DNA of 32,897 nt from Bryobacterales bacterium (GCA_003162425.1 PMOK01000043.1:13938-46834), one strand, 5' to 3'; counted from the stretch's first letter, positions 14,323 through 22,216 are shown. Notes: generated by a model not told the origin, from the letters alone. Made by a program: numbers and translations.

Positions 14323-15912
14323 GTGCCAAGCAAAACGTATTGGGTGGCTCTTTTGGTCGCGGGACTGTCCATCTCCGCGCAAAACTCCGCACTCACTAAG
14401 GAACAAGTGCTGGATCGATGGGCGGCTGCGCTCGGCGGCCGCGAGAAGCTGGAACAAGTTCGGATGGTGCACTCGCAGGGGTCCGTCGAAACGGGCGGAG
14501 TGAGGGGAACGTTCGAACGCTGGAGCACTTGGCGTGGCGAATTTCGGATGGCGCTTGATCTCTCGGGCGCCATTCGTCAGGTGAACGTCTTCGACGGAAA
14601 ACAAGGCTGGGCGATGGATTCCAGTGGCGCCGTGCACGAGCTTTCCGGCGGCAATCTGAGAAGCGCAGCCTCGAGCGCCTATGAAGCCAGTGAATCGTTC
14701 CTCTTCCCCGGACGGCTAGCCGGCGTCGTCGTATTTTCTGGCCACGATACGAATCAGTCCGCATACGTCGTTCGGCTGGAGCCGGACGGCGGAAATCCAG
14801 TGACGGTGTTTCTCGACGAGAATACCTTTCTTCCGAAGCGCGAAGAGACCACGGGGCCTCTGGGCAACCCCCGTTCCATTACCATCTCGGCGTGGCGCGA
14901 TGTGGAGGGCTTTAAGATACCATCCCGGATCATCCAATCGACGGGCGATCCGAAGTTCGACATTGTAATCGCGACGGAGCACGTCGAGATCAATACTCCA
15001 ATCGCGGATGGGTTGTTCACAAAACCTACCGAGACAGCCGCGCAGGTTCATTTCACGAATGCGGCGCATCAGGCCGTGATCCCCGTCGACGTATATGCCC
15101 AGCACGTCTTCGTTCCCGTGCGCGTGAACGGGAGCGAGACCGCATGGTTCTTTTTGGACAGCGGCGCGGGAGGATCGGTGGTGACGAAAGCCTGGGCGGA
15201 AAGGATCGGGCTCGCGTCCGAAGGAGCGATGCGGGCCGTAGGCGCTGCCGGCGCCACCAGCCTGGCGCTGGCGAAGAATGTCGTTCTCACTTTGCCGGGC
15301 GTGGAACTTCCCATGCCAAGTGTCACCGTGTTGGACGCTACCGCCGGAATGCCGGAGCTTGGAAGGCGTTGGGACGGACTCCTGGGCTACGACGTTCTCA
15401 GCCGGCTGGTGGTGCGCGTCGATTACGAGCACAAGGAAATCACGATAATCGATCCGGCGTTTTTTGTGCCCAGCGATCATGCCGCCGCGCTTCCGTTGAC
15501 CTTTCTCGGGAACTGGCCGCTGGTCTCAGCGAAGATCACACTACCGGGGCGCGAGCCCATCGAGATCAAATGCTTCATCGATACGGGCGCCGGCGGCCTG
15601 ATGCTCTCCACGCCTTTCGCGAACGCAAATCACATTCTCGATGTTGTGCCGAAGTCGGTGGCGAGTTCCATTTATGGAGCGGGCGGCGAGTCCCAGCGTT
15701 TTGAAGCCCGGCTCGCGGGCCTCCAGCTCGGCCCGTATCTACTGCGGAATCCAGTGGCCGGCTTTTCACCCGACACAAAAGAAGGAGCGCTAGCCAGCCC
15801 TGACATTGGCACGATGGTTGGCGGCGAAATCCTGCAGCGCTTCACCGTGACCTTCGACTATCCGCACCACCGGATTTTACTGGAGCCAAACTCTCGCTTC
15901 GGGCCGCCATGA
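14323..15912 (+). CDS. Exported double retropepsin-like aspartic protease
   Basis: The 529-residue protein has a signal peptide (WVALLVAGLSISAQN). Residues about 24-240 form a lipoprotein-carrier-like beta domain (LDRWAAALGGREKLEQVRMV, then strands). Two retropepsin-like (clan AA) domains follow, each with an active-site motif: FFLDSGAGGSVV (Asp279) and CFIDTGAGGLML (Asp420), and each with a later hydrophobic-Gly segment (DGLLGYDVLSRL; MVGGEILQRF). Bacterial single-domain versions dimerise; carrying two in one chain suggests an internal dimer like pepsin. The start is GTG at 14323 without a strong Shine-Dalgarno; the amidase start diverges 34 bp away. The stop overlaps the sulfotransferase ATG (ATGA), so the two genes are coupled. 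The substrate is unknown. Confidence 0.82.
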   Translation: MPSKTYWVALLVAGLSISAQNSALTKEQVLDRWAAALGGREKLEQVRMVHSQGSVETGGVRGTFERWSTWRGEFRMALDLSGAIRQVNVFDGKQGWAMDSSGAVHELSGGNLRSAASSAYEASESFLFPGRLAGVVVFSGHDTNQSAYVVRLEPDGGNPVTVFLDENTFLPKREETTGPLGNPRSITISAWRDVEGFKIPSRIIQSTGDPKFDIVIATEHVEINTPIADGLFTKPTETAAQVHFTNAAHQAVIPVDVYAQHVFVPVRVNGSETAWFFLDSGAGGSVVTKAWAERIGLASEGAMRAVGAAGATSLALAKNVVLTLPGVELPMPSVTVLDATAGMPELGRRWDGLLGYDVLSRLVVRVDYEHKEITIIDPAFFVPSDHAAALPLTFLGNWPLVSAKITLPGREPIEIKCFIDTGAGGLMLSTPFANANHILDVVPKSVASSIYGAGGESQRFEARLAGLQLGPYLLRNPVAGFSPDTKEGALASPDIGTMVGGEILQRFTVTFDYPHHRILLEPNSRFGPP

Positions 15913-16751
15913 AGCCCGCGACGCTGCCCAATTTCTTCATCGCCGGCGCACCTAAGGCCGGCACAACTTCGCTGTATCACTACTTGGATCAACATCCCGA
16001 AATCTACATGAGCCCGATCAAGGAGCCGCATTATTTTGCTTCCGAGATCCGGCTGGAACGATTTAGCGAACGGCTGCGGCCGCGGGCGGAGCAGGATGCC
16101 GGCACGCTGCGGGCGTATCTGGACAGTCCGATGTCGGAAAAACGATTTGGTGGTGTGGTCACGGAATGGTCCGACTATTTGAGACTGTTTCGGAATGCCG
16201 ACGGCGAGAGGGCGATTGGTGAAGCCAGCGTCTGCTACCTCTGGTCAGAGTCCGCGGCCGCGAATATTCGCTGCAGCATCCCCGATGCGCGAATCATCCT
16301 GATCCTGCGCAACCCAGTGGAGATGGCGTTCTCCATGTACCTACACACTTTGAAAAGCCGTGCGATACATTGCTCTTTTCGAGAAGCAATTGAGATGGGC
16401 CTCGAGCAGCGTGGCGGCCCGATCGATGTGATGCATCCGTTTCTGGATATAGGGTTTTACCACCAGCAAGTAAAACGGTACCTCGAGACCTTTCCAGCGG
16501 AACGAATCGTCATCTATTGGTACGACGAGTATCAAGCGGACCCGGCGCGGATTGTGGCAGATATTTTTCGGTTCCTCAAAGTGGACGCAACTTTTTGCCC
16601 CGACATGTCTAAGCGCTATCTCGAAGCCGGCACGCCGGACGTAATGCTGGACCCGGCCGATCGAGCGTTCCTAATCGAATTTTATCGAGATGACATCAGC
16701 AAGCTTTCGGATTTGATGAAGCGTGATCTCTCGAGTTGGTCCCCGCGCTAA
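15909..16751 (+). CDS. Sulfotransferase family protein
   Basis: This 280-residue protein is predicted to transfer sulfate from PAPS to a carbohydrate or other hydroxyl acceptor in the cytoplasm. The 5'-phosphosulfate loop is FFIAGAPKAGTTSLYHYLDQ (9-28, Lys16), followed by EIYMSPIKEPHYFA. The 3'-phosphate motif LILRNPVEMAFSMYLH (131-146) carries Arg134 and Ser142, as in heparan-sulfate/NodH-like enzymes. The start ATG overlaps the stop of the protease gene. The C-terminal residues SPR and the stop codon lie inside a family 2 palindrome (16738-16765), so the original end may have been longer. The acceptor is not predictable; exopolysaccharide is a reasonable guess. Confidence 0.88.
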   Translation: MKPATLPNFFIAGAPKAGTTSLYHYLDQHPEIYMSPIKEPHYFASEIRLERFSERLRPRAEQDAGTLRAYLDSPMSEKRFGGVVTEWSDYLRLFRNADGERAIGEASVCYLWSESAAANIRCSIPDARIILILRNPVEMAFSMYLHTLKSRAIHCSFREAIEMGLEQRGGPIDVMHPFLDIGFYHQQVKRYLETFPAERIVIYWYDEYQADPARIVADIFRFLKVDATFCPDMSKRYLEAGTPDVMLDPADRAFLIEFYRDDISKLSDLMKRDLSSWSPR

Positions 16752-16765
16752 CGCTTGGGGCTACA
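16738..16765 (+). repeat. Dispersed palindrome, family 2, containing a stop codon
   Basis: The reverse complement starts TGTAGCCCC and ends GGGGACC around an imperfect stem, matching the copy at 16815-16842 at both ends. The sulfotransferase stop TAA (16749-16751) lies at its centre. Confidence 0.65.
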
Positions 16766-16814
16766 CCTGAACCGTCGCCCTCGAATGGTTGGGCCGTTCA
16801 TCGATGCACGAAAT

Positions 16815-16842
16815 TGTAGCCCCGCACGTAAGTGAGGGGACA
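16815..16842 (+). repeat. Dispersed palindrome, family 2
   Basis: TGTAGCCCC-GCACGTAAGTGA-GGGGACA: CCCC/GGGG outer pairs with an inner CAC/GTG stem. It is in inverted orientation to the copy 50 bp upstream. Its last six bases, GGGACA, are placed as a -35 box for the next gene. Confidence 0.65.
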
Positions 16843-16865
16843 TATTATGTCGCGGAGGCTATAAT
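16837..16865 (+). promoter_or_regulatory. Predicted sigma-70 promoter of the Gluconate_2-dh3/GMC pair
   Basis: A -35-like GGGACA (16837-16842) is followed after 17 bp by a perfect -10 TATAAT (16860-16865). Transcription would start near 16872, about three bases before the ATG at 16875, which implies a nearly leaderless message. The GGAGG at 16854-16858 lies inside the promoter and too far upstream to serve as ribosome site. Confidence 0.5.
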
Positions 16866-16874
16866 TAGTGTTCC

Positions 16875-17381
16875 ATGAAAATCACCAGGCGAGAATGGGT
16901 GCTGGCCGCAGCTTGCTGGAACGAGGTTTTGCGGGCGCAGAACTCTCAGTCGAACCAATTCGCGTGGTTCCATCCAGCGGACGCCGCTGAAATCAAGGCC
17001 ATCGCGGCCCAGATCATTCCCGATGACAATACACCGGGCGCGGGAACAGCCGGAGTTATCTGGTTCATTGACCGGTCGCTGGCCGGCTACGATCAGGACA
17101 AGCAGCAACTCTACAAGCGCGGCCTGGCTGAGACCCAGGCGAAACGCGCCGAGCTTTTTCCAGGATCGACTTCGATCGCCAGCCTGAGCCCGGAGCAACA
17201 AGTCGCGCTGCTGAAGGCCATCGAAAAGAGGGATTTCTTCCAGCAAGTCCGCCTCCACACCATTCTCGGATTCTTCGGCCAACCGGCGGGTTTGAAATTC
17301 GTTGGCGTTGAACACCAGATGCATTATTCGCCGCCCTTCGGCTACTACGACGCCGAAGCGGCACGCGGCGGCTCGAAATGA
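16875..17381 (+). CDS. Gluconate 2-dehydrogenase subunit 3-family protein
   Basis: The 168-residue protein starts MKITRREWVLAAACWNEVLR, a short Tat-like leader with RR followed by a hydrophobic stretch. The Gluconate_2-dh3 domain (PF13618) follows: IAAQIIPDDNTPGAGTAGVI at about 46-65, then WFIDRSLAGY and the helix LSPEQQVALLKAIEKRDFF. In known dehydrogenases this small subunit accompanies a GMC-type flavoprotein and helps export or membrane association. The stop overlaps the ATG of the GMC gene (ATGA), which fits co-translation of the two subunits. A cytochrome c third subunit is not in the window. Confidence 0.88.
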   Translation: MKITRREWVLAAACWNEVLRAQNSQSNQFAWFHPADAAEIKAIAAQIIPDDNTPGAGTAGVIWFIDRSLAGYDQDKQQLYKRGLAETQAKRAELFPGSTSIASLSPEQQVALLKAIEKRDFFQQVRLHTILGFFGQPAGLKFVGVEHQMHYSPPFGYYDAEAARGGSK

Positions 17382-19021
17382 GCATGGCTCAATTTCATCC
17401 CACCGACGAAGTAGATTTCATCGTCGTCGGCATAGGAGCGGCGGGCGGAGTGATGGCGAAGGAACTTGCTACCGCGGGGTTTCGCGTGGTTGCGTTGGAG
17501 CAGGGACCGTGGCGTCACGAAAAGGATTTCAAACACGATGAAGTCGCCGTGATGTTTCGCGCCGGGCTCACCAACGATCCCAAGAAGCAGCTCAACACGT
17601 TTCGCAAAACACCGGCCGATCCCGCGCAGCAGCAGCAGGCTGTCGAATACGGTTGCATGGTGGGAGGTGGGTCGGTCCATTTCACCACGAATTACTGGCG
17701 TTTTCATCCGGAAGATTTTCACGAGCGGTCCACGCTGGGGCCAGTGCCGGGCGCCGATCTGCGCGACTGGCCGATTACTTATGACGACCTCGAGCCGTAT
17801 TACACCAAGGCCGAATGGGACCTTGGAATATCCGGTCTAGGTGGCTCGAATCCGTTTGACGGACCTCGCTCGAAGCCGTATCCGCTACCGCCAATGCCGG
17901 TGAAATCGTCCGGCGTGTTGTTCGAGCGCGGAGCCAAAAAACTGGGCCTGCATCCGTTTCCAGCGCCGCTGGCGGTGCTTTCGCAACAATACCGGGGCCG
18001 AGCTGCCTGCGTGCATTGCGGTTATTGCGAGGCCTTCGGATGCGAAGTAGGCGCGAAATCCAGCACCTTGGCTGCACTGATTCCCGCGGCCGTGAAAACG
18101 GGCCGATGCGAGGTTCGTCCCAACTCATACGTTCGCAAAATCGAGGTCGGAAAAGACGGGCGTGTAAGCGGGGCCATTTACTTCGACGGAGAAGGGCGTG
18201 AAGTCTTCCAACGCGCCAAAGCCGTGGTAGTCTGCGCCAATGGCGCGGAGACACCGCGGCTGTTGCTGATGTCGAAATCGAATGCGTTTCCCGAAGGGCT
18301 CGGAAACTCGAATGGGAATGTCGGAAAGTACCTCATGTTCGACAGCGGTGGATTCGCTTTCGGATTGTTCGAGCATCCGCTGAACGAATACAAGAGCGTG
18401 GTGGTGACGCGGGTATTGCACGATTATTACCGGTCCGATCCGAAGCGCGGATTCTACGGCGGCGGCGGAATCGATGGCCGCTTCGATTATTATCCGGCGG
18501 GGTTCGCTCTGGCCGGCATGCCGCTGGATGGGCCGCAGTGGGGCTCGGAATGGAAGCGAGAGATTGGCCAGTATTACACGCATATGTCCGGCTCGCTCGC
18601 GCACGCCAGTTGTCTCGCGGTGGAACAGAACAGCATTTCGCTTGACGATAAAGTGAAGGACGCCTGGGGCTTGCCGGCCATCCGCGTCACCTTCAAGAAT
18701 CATCCGGATGATCTAAAAGCAGCGGATTTCCTGATGGAACGCCAGAAGGAGATTCTACTAGCGGCCGGCGCGAAGAAAGTGTGGGCGGACCAAACCACTC
18801 TCGGCGAAATGACATACTCGCGGCACCTGATGGGAAGTTGCCGCATGGGCGACGATCCTAAAACCAGCGTAGTGAACAAGTGGAATCGCGTGCATGATAT
18901 TCCGAATCTGTTTCTGGTGGATGGCAGCAGCCTGGTGACCAGCGCGCGCCAGCAGCCGACCGCGACCATTCAGGCGCTGGCGTACCGGCTGGCGGATTAT
19001 CTCCGTAGCGCAAGTCTCTGA
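17378..19021 (+). CDS. GMC-family FAD oxidoreductase (gluconate 2-dehydrogenase-like large subunit)
   Basis: This is a 547-residue flavoprotein. The FAD Rossmann motif is VVGIGAAGGVMAKELA (Gly18, Gly20, Gly23) with Glu41 as ribose-binding acid (ALEQGP). The GMC segment VGGGSVHFTTNYWRFHPEDF follows. A cysteine cluster CVHCGYCEAFGC (Cys211, 214, 217, 222) is typical of the sugar-dehydrogenase branch and may hold an iron-sulfur centre. The C-terminal domain has HLMGSCRMG with catalytic His483. The usual NPT before the last helix is QQPT (525-528), an unusual replacement of the second active-site position. It probably oxidises a sugar or alcohol in the periplasm, exported with its small subunit. 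The last residues and the stop come from a family 1 palindrome. Confidence 0.9.
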   Translation: MSMAQFHPTDEVDFIVVGIGAAGGVMAKELATAGFRVVALEQGPWRHEKDFKHDEVAVMFRAGLTNDPKKQLNTFRKTPADPAQQQQAVEYGCMVGGGSVHFTTNYWRFHPEDFHERSTLGPVPGADLRDWPITYDDLEPYYTKAEWDLGISGLGGSNPFDGPRSKPYPLPPMPVKSSGVLFERGAKKLGLHPFPAPLAVLSQQYRGRAACVHCGYCEAFGCEVGAKSSTLAALIPAAVKTGRCEVRPNSYVRKIEVGKDGRVSGAIYFDGEGREVFQRAKAVVVCANGAETPRLLLMSKSNAFPEGLGNSNGNVGKYLMFDSGGFAFGLFEHPLNEYKSVVVTRVLHDYYRSDPKRGFYGGGGIDGRFDYYPAGFALAGMPLDGPQWGSEWKREIGQYYTHMSGSLAHASCLAVEQNSISLDDKVKDAWGLPAIRVTFKNHPDDLKAADFLMERQKEILLAAGAKKVWADQTTLGEMTYSRHLMGSCRMGDDPKTSVVNKWNRVHDIPNLFLVDGSSLVTSARQQPTATIQALAYRLADYLRSASL

Positions 19022-19027
19022 CTTGCC
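19006..19027 (+). repeat. Dispersed palindrome, family 1, supplying the GMC gene stop codon
   Basis: GCAAGTC-TCT-GACTTGC, preceded by GTAGC. The TGA stop of the GMC gene (19019-19021) is formed within it, and ASL are the last residues it encodes. The convergent M20 gene ends 10 bp later. Confidence 0.7.
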
Positions 19028-19030
19028 AAA

Positions 19031-20614
19031 TTACTGCTGAGCGCGCACCGTCGGATACTTGATACCCAATTGCTCCAGGTAGGTTTTGTACTTCTTCGAG
19101 TCATAGTAGAACTGGCGCATTTGAGGACGATAGGTGGCCATCCGTTTTTCGTTGAGCCAGATGGCGGGCTTGTCTTCAGGGCGCAGTAGCGGCGTGTACT
19201 TGATGTCTTTGTTTTGGACGTTCTTGAAATAATCCCAGGCTTGCTCAACCAGTTCCTGATGCAGCAAGAGATCCAGCATGGTCATGGCTTGCACTTTCGC
19301 GCCGGCTACCGCGCCTTTGTGCGCAATCGGAGTAGCCATCGCGATGGCGTCGGCCCAGTTGTGTCCCGGCATATTCGGAATATTGGATGGATACCACAAC
19401 GTTACAGTAGGAACGTTCCATGAAATATCGCCGATGTCGTCGGAGCCGCCGCCCATGCGCTCTTCTTCCTTGGGTGGAGGCTTCTGATCGTCGATCTTGG
19501 TCACCAAGCCCTCCTCTTTCACCTTCAATTCTTTCTGTATCGCTTTGGCGAGCGTTTGATCGTCTTCCGACCACTGCGGCAGCCCGACTTGCTTGATATT
19601 CGAGTACATGGCTTCGGCGATGGGCTTGTTCATGTGCACCGGCCACGCCGAGCCGAGCACGCGCTCGGTAAACGAAGTGTTGGTCATCAAAGTTGCGCCC
19701 TGGGCCATTTGGTCGCCGATCTCCCATAGCCCTTTGATGTGCGGATAATCAAGCTCGCGGAAGTAATACCAGACGGCGGCCGTGGGCGGAACCACGTTGG
19801 GTTGATCGCCGCCGTCGGTGATGACGTAATGCGAGCGCTGCTGCAAACGTAAATGTTCGCGACGAAAATTCCAACCGGCGTCCATCAATTCCACGGCGTC
19901 CAGCGCGCTGCGGCCGCGCCAGGGAGCACCCGCGCTGTGCGCGCTTTCGCCCTTGAACATGTATTCGACCGAGATCAGGCCGCTGCCCAGCGTGTCGCCC
20001 CAGGGAGCGTTGAATTTGCTACTCACGTGCGAGAACAGCGTAACGTCGACATCCTTGAAATATCCGGCGCGAACGAAATAGGCTTTCGACCCCAGCAGTT
20101 CTTCGGCAACACCCGGCCAGATTTTGATAGTGCCTTGAATATGCTCGCGCTCCATGAGGCGTTTCACCGCGAGCGCGGCGACGATATTCACGGCTTGCCC
20201 GGAATTGTGACCTTCGCCGTGTCCCGGCGCGCCTTCAATCAGAGGGTCGTGATACGCGACACCCGGTTTCTGCGAGGCCTGCGGGATGCAATCGATATCG
20301 GAGCCAAGCGCGATGACGGGCTTGCCGGATCCCCAAGTGGCCATCCAGGCCGTGGGAATTCCCGCGATGCCGCGTTCCACTTTGAAGCCTTCCGCTTCGA
20401 GCATCCCGGTCAGGTATTTCGAAGTTTCGTATTCCTGAAAGCCGAGCTCGGCGAAGCTGAAGATGGTGTCGATCATCACCTGCACCTGGCCGCGCATGCC
20501 CTCCACCTGGCCGGCGAGGTCGGCCTTCAGGGCTTTTTCCTTGGCGGAGTCGACGGGGCCAGCGATAACCAGACTTGTGAAGACGAGGGCTACGAGTAGC
20601 GTTCGGTTCGGCAT
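19031..20614 (-). CDS. Exported M20-family amidohydrolase (AbgB-like)
   Basis: The 527-residue zinc/manganese hydrolase has a signal peptide (MPNRTLLVALVFTSLVIAG). It follows the M20D/AbgB layout: GSDIDCIPQASQKPG, the metal-binding APGHGEGHNSGQAV, the Glu-Glu pair in KIWPGVAEELLGSKAYFV, the dimerisation domain (GESAHSAGAPWRGRSALDAV), GGDQPNVVPPTA, and a late metal-ligand His in NMPGHNWADAIAM. AbgB cleaves p-aminobenzoyl-glutamate inside the cell; here the signal peptide places the enzyme in the periplasm, so it more likely releases amino acids from N-acyl or N-aroyl conjugates. The C-terminal 80 residues (YTPLLRPEDKPAIWLNEKRM) extend beyond the core, as seen in acidobacterial homologues. A 64-bp spacer with a double palindrome separates it from the PEP-CTERM gene upstream. 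Confidence 0.9.
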   Translation of the reverse strand: MPNRTLLVALVFTSLVIAGPVDSAKEKALKADLAGQVEGMRGQVQVMIDTIFSFAELGFQEYETSKYLTGMLEAEGFKVERGIAGIPTAWMATWGSGKPVIALGSDIDCIPQASQKPGVAYHDPLIEGAPGHGEGHNSGQAVNIVAALAVKRLMEREHIQGTIKIWPGVAEELLGSKAYFVRAGYFKDVDVTLFSHVSSKFNAPWGDTLGSGLISVEYMFKGESAHSAGAPWRGRSALDAVELMDAGWNFRREHLRLQQRSHYVITDGGDQPNVVPPTAAVWYYFRELDYPHIKGLWEIGDQMAQGATLMTNTSFTERVLGSAWPVHMNKPIAEAMYSNIKQVGLPQWSEDDQTLAKAIQKELKVKEEGLVTKIDDQKPPPKEEERMGGGSDDIGDISWNVPTVTLWYPSNIPNMPGHNWADAIAMATPIAHKGAVAGAKVQAMTMLDLLLHQELVEQAWDYFKNVQNKDIKYTPLLRPEDKPAIWLNEKRMATYRPQMRQFYYDSKKYKTYLEQLGIKYPTVRAQQ

Positions 20615-20630
20615 TCCGGCATTGTAGCAG

Positions 20631-20680
20631 TGTAGGGCAAGCCTCCGGCTTGCCCAGACAAGCCGGAGGCTTGTCCTACT
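20631..20680 (-). repeat. Double dispersed palindrome, family 1
   Basis: Two units occur in inverted order: GGGCAAGCC-TCC-GGCTTGCCC (20635-20655) and ACAAGCC-GGA-GGCTTGT (about 20658-20673), flanked by GTAG and CTAC. It abuts the stop codon of the first PEP-CTERM gene and fills the space before the M20 gene. Confidence 0.75.
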
Positions 20681-21308
20681 AGGTCCGGCGGCGGATCAGC
20701 CACGCTCCTACAAGCAATGCTCCACCCAAAGGTACCGTGGTCGATGGTTCGGGAACTGTCGACGATTCCAACGTAATGGCGCCAGATTCAGCGGTGAAAG
20801 GGACATTATTACCGCCGCTGTCGGCCAAACTGGTACTCGGGAAAGCCACGAAATCGATTTGTGCAATTTCACCGTTCAATGCCCCGGAATTGATCGAAAA
20901 AGATACATTGCCTAATCCGTAGGTCGCGCCAGACGCGATATTCGTGCCGAGGAATGTGGCATCCACGTCGCCGGCTTCGACACTCTGGCCGGTAGCGAAC
21001 GTAGTAATGTTCGGACCAAAGAAGCTAGAAGGGAAGATGTACGTGGCAGTGGTGGTGGAAGTAGATACACCGGTAAACACAATATTGGTGTCGCTCGTGG
21101 TCAGCTCAAAGTTGAATGCCGCGATGTTCTGAGACGATATCCCGGTATTTGTCAGCAGAACATCAAACGTTCCTGTCGAACCTGGCGCGCCATTGACGGA
21201 CTCAATCGAGAGAATGCTACTGCCTTTGGCCGGGACCGAGAGCAGCAGCGCGGCCCCCGTCAAAACCGAGAGCGCCGTCTTGCTAATAAGGCCACCCGTC
21301 GTTTTCAT
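20679..21308 (-). CDS. Cohesin-like PEP-CTERM surface protein, paralogue 2
   Basis: This 209-residue protein has a signal peptide (LTGAALLLSVPAKGSS). A single beta domain (about 31-185) reads like a type I cohesin: the opening LSIESVNGAPGSTGTFDVLL, the 'AAFNFELTTSDTNIVF' strand pair, and the closing SLADSGGNNVPFTAESGAIT, with the usual 'L.D..G..V..T...G.I.' end. A C-terminal PEP-CTERM sorting signal follows: VPEP, a hydrophobic span and RRRT. Family knowledge says PEP-CTERM tails are processed by an exosortase and the protein is kept at the surface or in exopolysaccharide. The domain call is by pattern and needs a profile search. It is the neighbour and paralogue of the gene at 21380-22021. 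The stop abuts the double palindrome. Confidence 0.8.
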   Translation of the reverse strand: MKTTGGLISKTALSVLTGAALLLSVPAKGSSILSIESVNGAPGSTGTFDVLLTNTGISSQNIAAFNFELTTSDTNIVFTGVSTSTTTATYIFPSSFFGPNITTFATGQSVEAGDVDATFLGTNIASGATYGLGNVSFSINSGALNGEIAQIDFVAFPSTSLADSGGNNVPFTAESGAITLESSTVPEPSTTVPLGGALLVGAWLIRRRT

Positions 21309-21379
21309 ATAAAGTCCGGCAGGTCACTATTACGTGGTGCGTTGCACCTTTTGTACTTTTACTATATTTAGCATCGGCG

Positions 21380-22021
21380 TTATTGACGACGGCGCTGGCG
21401 GATCAGCGATGCTCCCAAAAGCACGGCTCCTGCCAACGGTATGGCGGTCACCGGTTCGGGAACGGTCGATGTTTGAACTGTGATCGTACCGGATTCAGCG
21501 GTGAAGTCGACATTATCGAAATTATTGTCGGACAAACTAGTGCTCGGGTAGCCCGCGAAATCGATCCCGGCAATTTCGCCATTCAACGCTCCTGGATCGA
21601 TTGAATAAGAAACATTGCCTAATCCGTAGGTCGCGCCAGACGCGACATCCGTACCGTAGAGTGTGCCATCATTCGTGACGTCGCCGGCTTCGACGCTTTG
21701 GGTTATAGCGAACGTAGTAATATCCGGACCAAAGGCGCTCGAAGGGAAGATGTACGGGGCCGTGGTAGTGGAGGTAGTTACGTCGGTAAATGTGATATTG
21801 GTGTCGGCCGTGGTCAGCACAAAGTTGAACGCCGCGATGTTCTGCGATGAAGGCCCGGTATTTGTCAGCAGAACATCAAATGTTCCTGTCGAGCCTGGCG
21901 CTCCAGTGACGGACTCGATCGAGAGGATCATGTCGCCCCTGGCCGGGACCGAGAGCAGCAGCACAGCGCTGGCCAAAACCGCAGGCGTCATGGTGCTAAT
22001 AAGCTTGCATATTGTTTTCAT
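21380..22021 (-). CDS. Cohesin-like PEP-CTERM surface protein, paralogue 1
   Basis: This 213-residue tandem paralogue of the gene at 20679-21308 has a nearly identical layout: a signal peptide (VLASAVLLLSVPARGD), a cohesin-like domain starting LSIESVTGAPGSTGTFDVLL, with GTDVASGATYGLGNVSYSID in the middle and DFTAESGTITVQTS at the end, and a PEP-CTERM tail (VPEPVTAIPLAGAVLLGASL then RQRRRQ). Compared with paralogue 2 it has a four-residue insertion near TNDGTLYG. It begins only 24 bp after the stop of the 1515-residue dockerin-like protein, on the same strand, so the three genes are probably one transcript. Both paralogues share TTTATATGAAAAC around the start codon. A cohesin-dockerin contact with the upstream product is inferred, not shown. 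Confidence 0.82.
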   Translation of the reverse strand: MKTICKLISTMTPAVLASAVLLLSVPARGDMILSIESVTGAPGSTGTFDVLLTNTGPSSQNIAAFNFVLTTADTNITFTDVTTSTTTAPYIFPSSAFGPDITTFAITQSVEAGDVTNDGTLYGTDVASGATYGLGNVSYSIDPGALNGEIAGIDFAGYPSTSLSDNNFDNVDFTAESGTITVQTSTVPEPVTAIPLAGAVLLGASLIRQRRRQ

Positions 22022-22045
22022 ATAAAAAATCCAGCACTCACTTGA

Positions 22046-22216
22046 TTAGTGCTGCGTCGCTCCCTCTTGTGCTTTTACGATGGTAGTGTCAGCAGTATTG
22101 ACCACGCCGTCTCCGTTGATGTCGGCGAACAGGTTATAAGACTGCTTGGTGGCGACCGTTACGCCCAGCAGATCGGCCGCGGTCACCGCGCCGTCTCCAT
22201 TGAAGTCGCCATACAG
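22046..22216 (-). other. Dockerin-like type I module at the end of the giant protein
   Basis: Residues about 1460-1515 hold two EF-hand-like loops, DFNGDGAVTAAD and DINGDGVVNTAD, 28 residues apart and each followed by a short helix, as in type I dockerins. The spacing and Asp/Asn positions 1, 3, 5 and 12 fit calcium binding. Cohesin-like partners are encoded directly downstream. Confidence 0.75.
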
